A stretch of 33,916 bases of DNA from Saprospiraceae bacterium (GCA_020629255.1 JAHDDR010000026.1:1-33916), one strand, 5' to 3'; counted from the stretch's first letter, positions 1 through 10,336 are shown. Translations and numbers: made by a program. The notes: a model not told the origin generated them from the letters alone.

Positions 1-2080
1 GTACTGTTTTGCCTGCTCCAACAGCCAAGGCATCTTGTAAGTCAGTGAACGCATCGGCCCAAGAGGAACCATTGTTTCCACCGGTAGCCGTATGGTCTAC
101 ATATAAATCACCTGTTGCACAAGGAGGGCAAGTAGCACCACCACAGTCTACACCTGTTTCGTCTTGGTTTTGGATGCCATCAGAACAAGTTTCACAGGCA
201 GGGCAAGATGAACCACCACAATCAACACCGGTCTCGTCTTGGTTTTGGATACCATCTGAACAAGTCTCACAAGCGGGGCAATCAGGGCCACCACAATCTA
301 CTCCTGTTTCATTTCCATTCTGTACACCGTCTGTACAAGAGGCAGAACAAGCGGCACCAGGAGTAGTGAAGAAGTAAGAAGCAGACCATGCACTCACCAA
401 TGCACCACAAAGGGATTGGACTTGGAACTCATAATCTGTACATTCCAAAAGACCCGTGAAGTTTACGGGTGGATTCAGACCATTTCCTTCAGACCAAGTT
501 GTAGCAGAAACTTGTTTCGCTCTAATATTATAACTTGAAGCAGAAGCTATTAAATCCCAATTCAAAACAGCTACAGTATCGAAATTAGGGAAAGTAGCCG
601 TCAAGTTCATTGGAGCATCACAAACACATGCTGGACAAGAAGAACCACCACAATCAACACCTTCCTCATCTCCATTCTGTACACCATCCATACAAGTAGG
701 TTGTACAGTTGGAACGCAGAAATTAGCCGTTTCTGTTGAAGTGAATGAACCGCCACTCAAAATAATAGTACCACCATCGGTTACGGTATAAGAACCATTA
801 CCATAAGCACAGCAGATACCGTCTCCGTAGGCATCATTGATAGTGAAATCGTAACAACCGTCTACCAAACATTCTGTAACTACAAAAGTTTCTCCTCCTG
901 TAACATCTGTATAAGGGCCACCAGACATTACTGTATTTCCGCCAGCATCTGTTACAGACCAAGTAGTTTCAGAACCATAGTTATCAGTATTAATGGTTAC
1001 AGCAATACTAGTTCCTCCATTCGAACATGAACAAGGGGCACAAGTAGCACCACCACAGTCAACACCTGTTTCGTCTTGATTTTGAATACCGTCATCGCAA
1101 GTTTCAGGAACAGTATTACATACCGTACTATAATTATTAATTACATTCTGTAAATTAGCATTTACATAGTTTTCCATTGCAGTAGCTTGCCCCGCAGAAA
1201 ACATGTACATACAGGCATCATTGGTATAATCCATGTAGTTCATGTGTAAATCTTCCGTATTACAAGAAGCTGTACTTCCATTAGTAGGGCATCCGTAGTT
1301 GGCAGCTTGTTGAGATGGAGTATCAGCAATACCATCATCAGAATTACAACCACCCCCCCAAATATGATCCATATTCAAATAGTGACCTAATTCGTGAGTC
1401 AATGTACGGCCCAAGTTATAAGGAGCACCTGGAACTACATCTTGGCTTCCGGTACAACCGGCTCCACTTCCAAAGGCAAAGTAATTGATTACAACACCAT
1501 CACCATTTCCAGATCCACCTAGTGGTGAATAACCCAAAATGCCGTTTCCAGCATCTTTAACAAAAATGTTGATGTAACCACTCCAACCATTGTTATCACC
1601 AGTAACTTGATTGAAAGTAACAGCGGGATCTCCATTAGTCAATCCGGAACCAGCTGGGTGGTTTTGAGTAGCCAAACAGAAAGCGATACATGACTCTCCT
1701 TGGGTTACATTGTAATACTGGGACGTAGTATTTATCCAAGTACTCATATCAGCATTATAACCACCATAATCCTCATTCAGGATTTGGATTTGATCTTGAG
1801 CTAAAGCAATCAAACAAGCTTCGTTATAATTTGTACCTAAACCGGAATAGTGTACGGCCATAGGCAAAGTAACTGGATTGGTACACTGTGCTTTTTCCAG
1901 ATCAGCTTGGCTCATGTATGCCTTGAATTTCTGTTGTCTTTGCTCATGCTCGGCAGCATATTGAGGGTCGGACAACAATTGCTCCATGTGGTGATCATGT
2001 CCACATGTACGATGAGACTGGGCAAAAGTCCCATGGAGTATGAAAAGTAAAAAAGGTAGTAATAAAGAATACTTTTTCAT
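1..2080 (-). CDS. Secreted M43-type (pappalysin/cytophagalysin) metalloprotease, multidomain, 3' end outside window
   Basis: Open from ATG at 2080 through the left edge (693 codons visible). Residues 1-20 are a signal peptide ending TFAQ. A Cys-Gly at 26-27 (RTCGHDHH) resembles the cysteine switch of M43 propeptides. The zinc site HELGHYLNMDH is at 229-239 (HExxHxxxxxH), followed by a DD...DTP segment and a Met-turn MNYMDYTND at 280-288, all typical of M43B. Downstream come one cysteine-rich repeat (CxDGIQNxDETGxDCGGxxCxxC), a module of about 105 residues (DNYGSETTW...DFTINDAYGDGICC), another Cys repeat, a fibronectin type III-like domain, three tandem Cys repeats, and the start of a domain (DLYVDHTATGG...) that matches the beta-helix of the gene at 13182. 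A T9SS sorting tail is expected beyond the edge but not seen. Probable role: extracellular or surface protein degradation. Confident for family, not for substrate. Confidence 0.9.
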   Translation of the reverse strand, partial: MKKYSLLLPFLLFILHGTFAQSHRTCGHDHHMEQLLSDPQYAAEHEQRQQKFKAYMSQADLEKAQCTNPVTLPMAVHYSGLGTNYNEACLIALAQDQIQILNEDYGGYNADMSTWINTTSQYYNVTQGESCIAFCLATQNHPAGSGLTNGDPAVTFNQVTGDNNGWSGYINIFVKDAGNGILGYSPLGGSGNGDGVVINYFAFGSGAGCTGSQDVVPGAPYNLGRTLTHELGHYLNMDHIWGGGCNSDDGIADTPSQQAANYGCPTNGSTASCNTEDLHMNYMDYTNDACMYMFSAGQATAMENYVNANLQNVINNYSTVCNTVPETCDDGIQNQDETGVDCGGATCAPCSCSNGGTSIAVTINTDNYGSETTWSVTDAGGNTVMSGGPYTDVTGGETFVVTECLVDGCYDFTINDAYGDGICCAYGNGSYTVTDGGTIILSGGSFTSTETANFCVPTVQPTCMDGVQNGDEEGVDCGGSSCPACVCDAPMNLTATFPNFDTVAVLNWDLIASASSYNIRAKQVSATTWSEGNGLNPPVNFTGLLECTDYEFQVQSLCGALVSAWSASYFFTTPGAACSASCTDGVQNGNETGVDCGGPDCPACETCSDGIQNQDETGVDCGGSSCPACETCSDGIQNQDETGVDCGGATCPPCATGDLYVDHTATGGNNGSSWADAFTDLQDALAVGAGKTV
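113..337 (-). repeat. Three tandem 75-bp repeats encoding 25-residue cysteine-rich units
   Basis: In-frame units begin at the Cys codons ending at 337, 262 and 187, exactly 75 bp apart. Each encodes C-S/T-DG-x-QN-x-x-ETG-x-DCGG-x-x-CP-x-C. Two further single units lie near 1040-1110 and 640-700 of the same gene. The same unit occurs eight times in the gene at 13182. The even number of Cys suggests a small disulfide-bonded spacer or Ca-binding module; the function is inferred only. Confidence 0.9.
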
Positions 2081-2560
2081 GAATTAAAAAATTTTGTGAT
2101 GAAAGATTTGCCTACCATGAAAACAACCCAATACGCTTGTAGATAAGGTATCTGTTGAAAAAATCAACACTTAATAAAGAAGGAAATGGCTTGTTGAAAT
2201 GATAAAACAATTTGGTAAAATTAGATTAAGAAATTTTTAGCAATTTTTTAAGGACGACCAAATATAGTAGAATACAAATATATTTTTAGCATATGTGACA
2301 GGTAAATATAATATAAAATGAAGAAAAATTCCCATTCATAGCAATACACGACATAAAACACTCTATTTGTTAAGAAATTTAACGTCTTTATCCGTTGATT
2401 TTCATTGCCGCAAAATTAATGCCTTGTTCAGAGAAAAAAACATTTGTATTTTTATTAGCTAAAGATTCAAATTACTATATGAACTCATGTGTTGAAACAA
2501 ACGTCTAAAGTACAGGCAAGAAAACTCAATGAAATTTTATCATACACTTAATTGTTAATT
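2081..2560. other. 480-bp AT-rich divergent intergenic region
   Basis: No convincing gene. It separates the minus-strand protease from the plus-strand DUF1232-like gene and must hold both promoters. On the minus strand two copies of a Bacteroidota -7 box (TATATTTG) read from 2282-2275 and 2266-2259, about 180 nt before the protease start. Neither has a TTG at the ideal 19-bp spacing, so they are weak candidates. No consensus promoter for the plus gene was found. Confidence 0.5.
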
Positions 2561-2776
2561 ATGGGAAAAAAAATCATGGCCATTGCAGGATTAGGATTAT
2601 CCATCGTTTACCTCATCAATCCTGGTGCAGGAATGGTAGAAGCCATACCCGATGTTATCCCCTGGATAGGTAACTTGGATGAAGCCACAGCAACAGGTAT
2701 TCTCATATGGTCTGCCAAAGAACTATTAGGGAAAAAGGAAAAACCAGATACAGAAAATCTTGATGACAAAACATGA
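2561..2776 (+). CDS. Small DUF1232 (YkvA-like) membrane-associated protein
   Basis: 71 residues from ATG 2561; an in-frame TTG nine bases earlier is less likely. The core YLINPGAGMVEAIPDVIPWIGNL resembles the DUF1232 signature (Y-x-x-x-P-x-D-x-IPD-x-IP-x-IG-x-LDD), with an apolar stretch at about residues 4-22 and a charged tail (KKEKPDTENLDDKT). The usual DD after the second glycine is LDE here. The protein is shorter than many YkvA proteins and covers little more than the domain. It lies 110 bp before miaB on the same strand, with a hairpin at its stop codon, so it is probably transcribed separately. Function of the family is unknown. Confidence 0.7.
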   Translation: MGKKIMAIAGLGLSIVYLINPGAGMVEAIPDVIPWIGNLDEATATGILIWSAKELLGKKEKPDTENLDDKT

Positions 2777-2787
2777 CATTTTGTCAT
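2763..2787 (+). terminator. Hairpin overlapping the stop of the DUF1232-like gene
   Basis: A perfect 9-bp inverted repeat, ATGACAAAA and TTTTGTCAT, has a 7-nt loop and is followed by AATTTT. The stop TGA is in the loop. The stem is AT-rich, so it could be a weak terminator or an operator for the downstream miaB promoter; a -7-like TACATTTG follows at 2796-2803 but without a well-spaced TTG. Confidence 0.4.
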
Positions 2788-2886
2788 AATTTTCATACAT
2801 TTGCAATCCAAAGCCGGAACGATTTCAACATCTTTCGGCTTTTACTGTCTGAGAAGCTATTTGAATAAATTCAATAACATTCAATT

Positions 2887-4317
2887 ATGGAACCAAAGTC
2901 ATCAGCAACATTGATGGACAAAAGCATTGACGAAAGCAAACAAGGTGATGTTTTTGTAAAAGAGCAAATGCTAGGAAAAGAACAAGGCAAGCGATTTTAT
3001 ATCGAAAGTTATGGCTGCCAAATGAATTTCAGCGATAGCGAAATCGTTGCATCTATATTGGGTGATATGGGATATTCCCCCACCCCCCATATGGAGCAAT
3101 CTGATTTGATTTTGATCAACACCTGTTCCATACGTGAAAAGGCAGAAGATACCGTTCGGAAAAGGCTTCGGGTTTTTGATAAAGTCAAAGCGGAACGCCC
3201 TGGTACTTTAGTCGGTGTTTTAGGCTGCATGGCAGAACGATTAAAGAAAAAACTCCTAGAACAAGAACAATTGGTCGATATGGTTGTCGGTCCTGATGCT
3301 TACCGTTCCCTCCCACAACTCGTTGCCGATGCATCGGGTGGGGATAAAGGCGTAAATGTTCTTTTATCCAGAGAAGAAACCTACGCCGACATCAATCCTA
3401 TTCGACTCAATTCCAATGGAGTGACCGCCTTCATTTCCATCATGAGGGGATGCAATAATATGTGTTCTTTCTGTATCGTTCCTTTCACAAGGGGAAGGGA
3501 ACGAAGTAGAGAACCCTTCAGCATCGTAGCCGAAGCAACAGAGCTGTTCAATAAAGGGTTCAGAGAAGTAACACTTCTAGGGCAGAATGTAGATTCTTTC
3601 CTTTGGAAAAACCCGGAAACGGAAGAAACGGTCAATTTTGCCCAATTGATGGAAATGGTCGCCCTTATCCATCCGGACCTAAGGGTTCGTTTTTCGACAT
3701 CTCATCCGAAGGATATTACGGACGAGGTGCTTCACACCATGGCAAAATATGAGAACATTTGCAATTACATCCATTTACCCGTTCAATCGGGTAACAGTCG
3801 GGTCTTGAAACTCATGAACCGAACCTATGATCGAGAATGGTATAAGGAACGAGTGGAATCCATTTATAGGATCATTCCCGATTGTGCTATTTCATCAGAT
3901 ATGATTGCCGGTTTCTGTACAGAAACGGAAGAAGAACACCAAGACACATTGAGCATCATGGAATTTGCTCAATATTCGATGTCTTACATGTTTTTCTATT
4001 CGGAAAGACCCGGTACTCTGGCGGCCAAAAAATTTGAGGATGACATTCCTTTGGAAGTCAAAAAACGAAGATTACAAGAAATCATCCGACTACAAAATCA
4101 AATCTCGTTCAAGCAGAACCAAAAGGATATCGGTAAAACATTCAAGGTCTTGATTGAAGGTGATTCTAAAAAATCAGATCAAGATTTCAAGGGAAGGAAT
4201 TCGCAAAACAAAATGATTATTTTCCCTAAAAATGGCGGTCTGAAAGCCGGAGACTATTGTGAGGTTAAAGTCACCAATGCTTCTAGTGCTACTTTGAAGG
4301 GAGAAATCATACAATAA
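2887..4317 (+). CDS. miaB: tRNA-2-methylthio-N6-dimethylallyladenosine synthase MiaB
   Basis: 476 residues. Radical SAM methylthiotransferase that adds the 2-methylthio group to i6A37 of tRNAs reading UNN codons, in the cytoplasm. Visible: N-terminal UPF0004 domain with the three cysteines of the auxiliary 4Fe-4S cluster at C44 ([11 protein letters not shown]), C80 ([13 protein letters not shown]) and C114 (LGCMAERLK); the radical SAM triad C189-x3-C193-x2-C196 ([22 protein letters not shown]); TIM-barrel motifs; and a C-terminal TRAM domain (about 410-474). The N terminus extends about 35 residues beyond the core, as in many Bacteroidota MiaB. It is followed after 31 bp by the sigma54 activator gene, the usual order in this phylum. 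Confidence 0.97.
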   Translation: MEPKSSATLMDKSIDESKQGDVFVKEQMLGKEQGKRFYIESYGCQMNFSDSEIVASILGDMGYSPTPHMEQSDLILINTCSIREKAEDTVRKRLRVFDKVKAERPGTLVGVLGCMAERLKKKLLEQEQLVDMVVGPDAYRSLPQLVADASGGDKGVNVLLSREETYADINPIRLNSNGVTAFISIMRGCNNMCSFCIVPFTRGRERSREPFSIVAEATELFNKGFREVTLLGQNVDSFLWKNPETEETVNFAQLMEMVALIHPDLRVRFSTSHPKDITDEVLHTMAKYENICNYIHLPVQSGNSRVLKLMNRTYDREWYKERVESIYRIIPDCAISSDMIAGFCTETEEEHQDTLSIMEFAQYSMSYMFFYSERPGTLAAKKFEDDIPLEVKKRRLQEIIRLQNQISFKQNQKDIGKTFKVLIEGDSKKSDQDFKGRNSQNKMIIFPKNGGLKAGDYCEVKVTNASSATLKGEIIQ

Positions 4318-4348
4318 ACCGAGTACCGGACAAAAACGTTTTACATTT

Positions 4349-5677
4349 ATGAACCTACAATCCATTAAGCAAAGATTCGGAATTATCGGACGCTCCCAGA
4401 AGCTCGACCAAGCTCTGGATAAGGCTCTTCGAGTAGCGGGAACAGAAATGACCGTCCTCATTACCGGAGAAAGTGGTGTAGGTAAGGAAGTGTTTTCAAG
4501 AATCATCCATTCGCTCAGTCCTAGGAAGCATAACAATTTTATTGCGGTCAATACCGGAGCGATTCCTTCTGGTACGATTAATTCGGAATTATTCGGACAT
4601 AAGAAAGGAGCCTTTACCGGTGCCACAACTGATAGAAAGGGATATTTCGAAACCGTTGATGGTGGAACCATTTTCTTGGATGAAATCGGAGAAATGCCCA
4701 TCGACACACAAGCCTATTTGCTTAGAATCCTTGAATCGGGAGAATATATTCCGGTAGGAGAATCCAAAGCAAGGAAAACAGATGTAAGAGTCATTGCTGC
4801 CACCAATGTTGCCTTAGAACAAAATATCCAATCCGGTAAGTTCAGAGAGGATTTATATTATAGGTTGAATACCATTAATATTCAAGTACCCGCTCTGAGG
4901 GAACGCCCTGAAGATATTTACATGCTCTTCCGGAAATTTGCAGTCGATTTTGCTGAAAAATACCGATCGGAAGCGATTCATCTGGAAGAACGGGCAAGGC
5001 AAATATTGGAACAGTATACTTGGCCGGGCAATGTACGTGAATTGAAAAATGTAGCCGAACAGGTTTCTGTTTTGGCCGAGGATCGTTTGGTCGATGCTGA
5101 ACAGCTCATTCAAATCGTACCTTCTTTATTGAATCGGAACCTTCCGATTCTCCACAGTTCCAAAAATGGTTCAGGAACAACAGGCAATGATTTTCAAGAA
5201 AGAGAAATTCTGTACAAATTGCTCTTCGACATGAAGAACGATCTGACCGACCTCAAATCTTTGATTTTTGAGTTGATCAAGGACAATAACCTCCGTGTGA
5301 ATGATTTTCCGAGTGTCCATTCTCTTTTATCTTCTCCTAGCCATAATGCTCCACAATCTGCCGATAAAAATATCGTTCAAAAAGAACGGAGAATAGATGA
5401 TTTCACGTTTTCGAAGCCAGATTATCCGCCTCGAAACCGAGAGCCTTTCGCTTCGCCGCAACCCATTATTATCCAGTCAGATGGAAACGAAGGGAATTTT
5501 GCTGAAACGGAAGATTTGGAAGAAGAATTGAGTCTGATAGAAATGGAGAAACGATTCATAAAAAAAGCCTTGGTGAAACATCACGGAAAAAGAAAGGATG
5601 CCGCAGAGGAATTAGGTATTTCTGAAAGAACGCTTTATAGGAAAATCAAAGAATACGACCTAGCAGATAAGTTCTAA
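4349..5677 (+). CDS. Sigma54-dependent transcriptional activator without receiver domain
   Basis: 442 residues. The AAA+ domain starts almost at the N terminus: Walker A GESGVGKE at 40-47, sigma54-contacting GAFTGA loop at 87-92, Walker B GTIFLDE at 106-112, and arginine-finger region FREDLYYRLN followed by LRERPEDI. After a linker of about 130 residues (270-395, polar, low conservation), the C terminus carries a Fis-type helix-turn-helix (KRKDAAEELGISERTLYRKIKEY). No response-regulator or GAF domain precedes the ATPase, so the signal is not evident. It probably remodels RpoN-holoenzyme at target promoters. It is 31 bp after miaB and 3 bp before lptE, so cotranscription is likely. Its targets cannot be read from the window. 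Confidence 0.93.
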   Translation: MNLQSIKQRFGIIGRSQKLDQALDKALRVAGTEMTVLITGESGVGKEVFSRIIHSLSPRKHNNFIAVNTGAIPSGTINSELFGHKKGAFTGATTDRKGYFETVDGGTIFLDEIGEMPIDTQAYLLRILESGEYIPVGESKARKTDVRVIAATNVALEQNIQSGKFREDLYYRLNTINIQVPALRERPEDIYMLFRKFAVDFAEKYRSEAIHLEERARQILEQYTWPGNVRELKNVAEQVSVLAEDRLVDAEQLIQIVPSLLNRNLPILHSSKNGSGTTGNDFQEREILYKLLFDMKNDLTDLKSLIFELIKDNNLRVNDFPSVHSLLSSPSHNAPQSADKNIVQKERRIDDFTFSKPDYPPRNREPFASPQPIIIQSDGNEGNFAETEDLEEELSLIEMEKRFIKKALVKHHGKRKDAAEELGISERTLYRKIKEYDLADKF

Positions 5678-5680
5678 CAT

Positions 5681-6190
5681 ATGGATGCTCTTTTTAGATT
5701 ATTTAAATTGATATTGATTTTTTTCATTTGTACGGCTGCTACCTGTAGTGTGAAGTTAGGACAAATCAATATTCCGGCAACGGCGAATACTTTTTTCATT
5801 CCTATTTTCCAAAGCACATCACCCAGCGCTCCCTCCGATTTGGGTGTTGAATTTACAGAAACCTTCCGAGACAAAGTAAGGAGGGAGACCCGTCTGAGTT
5901 TCTCTGATGTCAATCCTGATCTAGAATTCCTCGGTTCGGTTCAAAGTTTTCAGGTCACCGCAGTGGCTCCGCAACCCGGCGAAACCACGCAGTACAGCCG
6001 ATTGACCATTCGGGTAAAAATAGATTATATCGACAATGAAGATGAAAAAAACAATTGGAACAGAACCTTTTCCCATTTTGTAGATTTTGATGCCAATCAG
6101 AACCTGTTGGATGTCCAAGATGATTTGGTGGATCAAATATTTGAACAAATATCCCAAGACATATTCCAAGAAGCCTTCGGAAAATGGTAA
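5681..6190 (+). CDS. lptE: LPS-assembly lipoprotein LptE family
   Basis: 169 residues. The N terminus is a hydrophobic signal with Cys at 22 (TAATC-SVKLG), a plausible but imperfect lipobox because Thr is at -1. The body resembles Bacteroidota LptE: INIPATANTFFIPIFQS early, then FRDKVRRETRLSF, and an alternating-strand segment RLTIRVKIDYID, ending in helices DVQDDLVDQIFEQISQDIFQEAF. LptE plugs and assists the LptD barrel that inserts LPS into the outer membrane. Its start lies 3 bp after the sigma54 activator stop, implying translational coupling. The assignment rests on family pattern plus conserved gene order. Confidence 0.85.
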   Translation: MDALFRLFKLILIFFICTAATCSVKLGQINIPATANTFFIPIFQSTSPSAPSDLGVEFTETFRDKVRRETRLSFSDVNPDLEFLGSVQSFQVTAVAPQPGETTQYSRLTIRVKIDYIDNEDEKNNWNRTFSHFVDFDANQNLLDVQDDLVDQIFEQISQDIFQEAFGKW

Positions 6191-6252
6191 TGCCCACTTT
6201 GGTTTCCAATGAAAAAAACCTTATTTTTATTCCCTTGTGAAAATGATGTGTA

Positions 6253-7818
6253 GTGCTGAGTCCTGAAACATTTCCTAAATACCTGAATGATCCGAGCCTA
6301 CTTTATCGGATCAGCTACCAAGAATTGAAAACTCTTGTCGTGCAATATCCCTATTGCCAAAACCTTAGGTATTTGCTCCTCATCAAAAGCAAAATTGATA
6401 ACAATAAGGATCAGGAAAGAAACCTTAAAATGGTTTCTGCCTATACATTGGACAGACCACAGCTTTATCAGCTCCTACAAAAAGATTATAACAAGGAAAA
6501 CAAGGACATCGAATTTTTGGATCTGGAACAAAATGTAGAAACAGATCCAAAACTAGATCTACCCATCCTTGATTTTTCGAAGGGAATCGAAATAGAGGAA
6601 AAAGGTACCCCCGCCCCATTAGAACCCCTCGAAATAAAAATGGAAGAAGAAACAGAAGTTCCCGACGCATTGGAACAATTGTTTTCCGACCCGGATTTTG
6701 AACAGGAATCATTTAGTAAAGACTTCCCACTTCCAAAACCTATTGTTGAAGAGGAAGCTCCAATTGCTCCTATCCAAGAAGAAATTCCTTCAGAAAAAGA
6801 AGAAAATGCTCTTTTACTAGAAGAAACCGTTTTGGAATCATGGAACCTCCCGTTGGTTCCTCCCATTCCTCGTTTGGAAGATTTGATGGTTCTTCCCGAA
6901 GAACCCATATCCATAATAAAAGAAATTATAGAAGAAGAAATTCCTAAAAAGGAACCCTTTATTCTTTATTTGCCCCTTGTTCCCTGCATGGATTTAATTC
7001 CACAATTTGATAGCGTTGTATTAGAGAACGAGGATCCTATCGTTCCAGAAGAGCAAGTAAAAGAAATTGAATATTCAATTCCTTATCCCATTATTCCCAG
7101 AATGGATTTTCTACCCAAATTCATTCTACTTCCGAAAAGCAAACATCATTTTGATGCCCAACCGATCCTAACAGAACCTTCGCCTGAAAATGAAATAGAC
7201 CAAGGAATAAAAGAAGCCTTGGATAAGCTTATTGAGGAACAAAGACAAGAGGAGGAATCAGAAGAACGGGAATATATAGAGAAAGAATTGGAGGTCATCC
7301 AACTCAAAAAAGAATCAGATAAAGAAAAAAAGATAATAGCAATAAAAAAAAGTGATGATGCACCTCCTGCAACAACAGCATCTTTTACGAATTGGTTATT
7401 GCAAACCAAGCCCCCCAGTATAGAACCGAATGAGGAAAAGATACAAGAAGAAGTTATCGAAGTCAAAACAAAAAAAATGACCAAGACCAAAAAATCATCC
7501 AACAAGAAAAAGAAGAAAAAGAAAAACATCAAAACAGAAGGGAAATCCCTCCACAAAATCATCAAGGCAAAAAGGGCTAAGGAGCTTAAAAAACAAGAAC
7601 AGCAAGAAAAGAAACGCAAGAAGAAGGTGCTTGAATTTGCAGAAAAAAGCCTAAAGGAAAACGAGGAAATCGTATCGGAAACATTAGCCAAAATATTGGT
7701 GGAACAAGAAAAATATGATCGGGCAATCCTCATGTATAAGCGATTACGCTTGAAATTTCCAGAAAAAAGCAGTTACTTTGCAGGCGAGATTAAAAAAATT
7801 ACTAAAAAGAAAAAATAA
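6253..7818 (+). CDS. Conserved Bacteroidota protein with TPR-like C terminus and Lys/Glu-rich linker
   Basis: 521 residues from GTG 6253. An in-frame TGA at 6244-6246 leaves GTG (or the adjacent CTG) as the only upstream starts, and the N terminus (SPETFPKYLNDPSLLYRISYQELKTLVVQYPY) fits the family. Residues 1-80 form a small helical domain; 110-345 is an acidic, Pro-rich linker containing three degenerate repeats (about 199-215, 239-257, 276-294: hydrophobic-P-x-x-P-x-M/L-x-x-L/I-P); SFTNWLL is at 377-383; 405-460 is extremely Lys-rich; 465-513 is a helical TPR-like hairpin (LVEQEKYDRAILMYKRLRLKFPEKSSYFAGEIKKI). No signal peptide. The stop is 2 bp before secG, so it belongs to this operon. 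Function unknown; a link with envelope biogenesis or secretion is inferred from position only. Confidence 0.8.
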   Translation: MLSPETFPKYLNDPSLLYRISYQELKTLVVQYPYCQNLRYLLLIKSKIDNNKDQERNLKMVSAYTLDRPQLYQLLQKDYNKENKDIEFLDLEQNVETDPKLDLPILDFSKGIEIEEKGTPAPLEPLEIKMEEETEVPDALEQLFSDPDFEQESFSKDFPLPKPIVEEEAPIAPIQEEIPSEKEENALLLEETVLESWNLPLVPPIPRLEDLMVLPEEPISIIKEIIEEEIPKKEPFILYLPLVPCMDLIPQFDSVVLENEDPIVPEEQVKEIEYSIPYPIIPRMDFLPKFILLPKSKHHFDAQPILTEPSPENEIDQGIKEALDKLIEEQRQEEESEEREYIEKELEVIQLKKESDKEKKIIAIKKSDDAPPATTASFTNWLLQTKPPSIEPNEEKIQEEVIEVKTKKMTKTKKSSNKKKKKKKNIKTEGKSLHKIIKAKRAKELKKQEQQEKKRKKKVLEFAEKSLKENEEIVSETLAKILVEQEKYDRAILMYKRLRLKFPEKSSYFAGEIKKITKKKK

Positions 7819-7820
7819 TC

Positions 7821-8051
7821 ATGGCAATTACATTCATTACAATTGCAATTTGCTTAGTCTGTTTCCTTTTGATGGGAGCAGTCCTTATACAGAACCCTAA
7901 AGGAGGAGGATTGGATTCCACTTTCGGAGGAGGAGGAGCCAACCAAATGTTCGGTGCTGCCAAATCAGGAGATTTCATAGAAAAATTCACTTGGTATTGT
8001 GCCATTGTTCTTTTTGTGCTTTGTATAGCAGCAAGTTACTTCGCTGCCTAG
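7821..8051 (+). CDS. secG: Preprotein translocase subunit SecG
   Basis: 76 residues, the auxiliary subunit of the SecYEG channel in the inner membrane. Two membrane helices (about 2-24 and 54-74) flank the characteristic cytoplasmic loop AVLIQNPKGGGLDSTFGGGGANQMFGAAKSGDFIEK, shown here by the pieces LIQNPKGGGLD and GGGGANQMFG. Length is normal for Bacteroidota. It starts 2 bp after the preceding gene, and a strong terminator follows, so secG closes the miaB-to-secG transcription unit. Confidence 0.95.
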   Translation: MAITFITIAICLVCFLLMGAVLIQNPKGGGLDSTFGGGGANQMFGAAKSGDFIEKFTWYCAIVLFVLCIAASYFAA

Positions 8052-8077
8052 AAATAGATAAACAGCAATAATCTATA

Positions 8078-8105
8078 AAAGCCTTCCGGATATCCGGAAG
8101 GCTTT
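8078..8105 (+). terminator. Strong intrinsic terminator after secG
   Basis: A perfect palindrome with half-site GCCTTCCGGAT spans 8081-8102, extended by AAA/TTT to 8078-8105, and is followed by the T-rich tail TTTCTTTGTTTTCT. It separates the secG operon from groESL. Confidence 0.92.
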
Positions 8106-8137
8106 CTTTGTTTTCTATCCTTAACCTTTCTTTCTCC

Positions 8138-8167
8138 TTGAATATTCCTCCCAAACTGTTACATTTG
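8138..8167 (+). promoter_or_regulatory. Bacteroidota housekeeping promoter for groESL
   Basis: TTG at 8138-8140, exactly 19 bp, then TACATTTG at 8160-8167: a full match to the Bacteroidota primary-sigma consensus (TTG-N19-TAnnTTTG). Transcription should start near 8174, giving an unusually long leader of about 143 nt before groES. The leader contains a small hairpin (ATGATA 8257-8262 with TATCAT 8271-8276). No CIRCE (TTAGCACTC-N9-GAGTGCTAA) is present. Confidence 0.75.
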
Positions 8168-8316
8168 CAGCCAATTAGAAAAAATGGCAGTTGCGGAATG
8201 CCGTATTACCATCCAATAGCTGCAAAAATGGCATGAAATTCCAATTGGCACAAAGAATGATAGAGTATAGTATCATCTATTAATAAATAATTAACTGAGA
8301 TAAAAACATAATTAAA

Positions 8317-8589
8317 ATGAAATTGAAACCGATTAATGATCGTGTGGTCGTAGAACCTGCAGCAGCAGAAGCAAAGACCGCTGGAGGAATCATCATTCCG
8401 GATACAGCAAAAGAAAAACCCCAAAAGGGTAAAATCGTAGCCGTTGGTCCAGGTAAAGAGGGCAATGCTATGAATGTAAGAACAGGAGATGTAGTTCTGT
8501 ATGGCAAATATGCCGGACAAGAATTATCCTACGAAGGTAAGGACTACCTTATCATGAGAGAAGATGACATCCTAGTAGTCATCGGATAA
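8317..8589 (+). CDS. groES: Co-chaperonin GroES (Cpn10)
   Basis: 90 residues. It caps the GroEL folding chamber as a heptamer. Visible: N-terminal [13 protein letters not shown], the mobile loop that docks on GroEL ([15 protein letters not shown], about 21-35), [24 protein letters not shown] and the C-terminal strand [14 protein letters not shown]. Full normal length with no anomalies. It is followed after 51 bp by groEL with no terminator between, and transcribed from the promoter at 8138-8167. Confidence 0.98.
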   Translation: MKLKPINDRVVVEPAAAEAKTAGGIIIPDTAKEKPQKGKIVAVGPGKEGNAMNVRTGDVVLYGKYAGQELSYEGKDYLIMREDDILVVIG

Positions 8590-8634
8590 TCTTATTTTAA
8601 TCTATTTTTAAACTCACTTTTAAGTAAAACATAA

Positions 8635-10281
<1,647 letters not shown>

Positions 10282-10307
10282 TTCATTCCTTCCTTTCAAA
10301 TATGATT

Positions 10308-10336
10308 AACACCCTATTGCATTGCAGTAGGGTGTT
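10308..10336 (+). terminator. Intrinsic terminator after groEL
   Basis: Stem AACACCCTA (10308-10316) and TAGGGTGTT (10328-10336) with an 11-nt loop, running into the T-tract 10335-10340. Confidence 0.9.

Noticed and set aside
9-377. Plus-strand open frame with Gln/Pro/Ser-rich repeats
   Set aside because: It is the antisense of the 75-bp Cys-rich repeats of the minus-strand protease; periodic repeats stay open in other frames by chance.
7146-7733. Minus-strand open frame rich in Phe and Ser
   Set aside because: Complement of the Lys/Glu-rich coding region of the operon protein at 6253-7818.
8150-8316. CIRCE/HrcA site before groES
   Set aside because: The TTAGCACTC-N9-GAGTGCTAA motif was looked for and not found.
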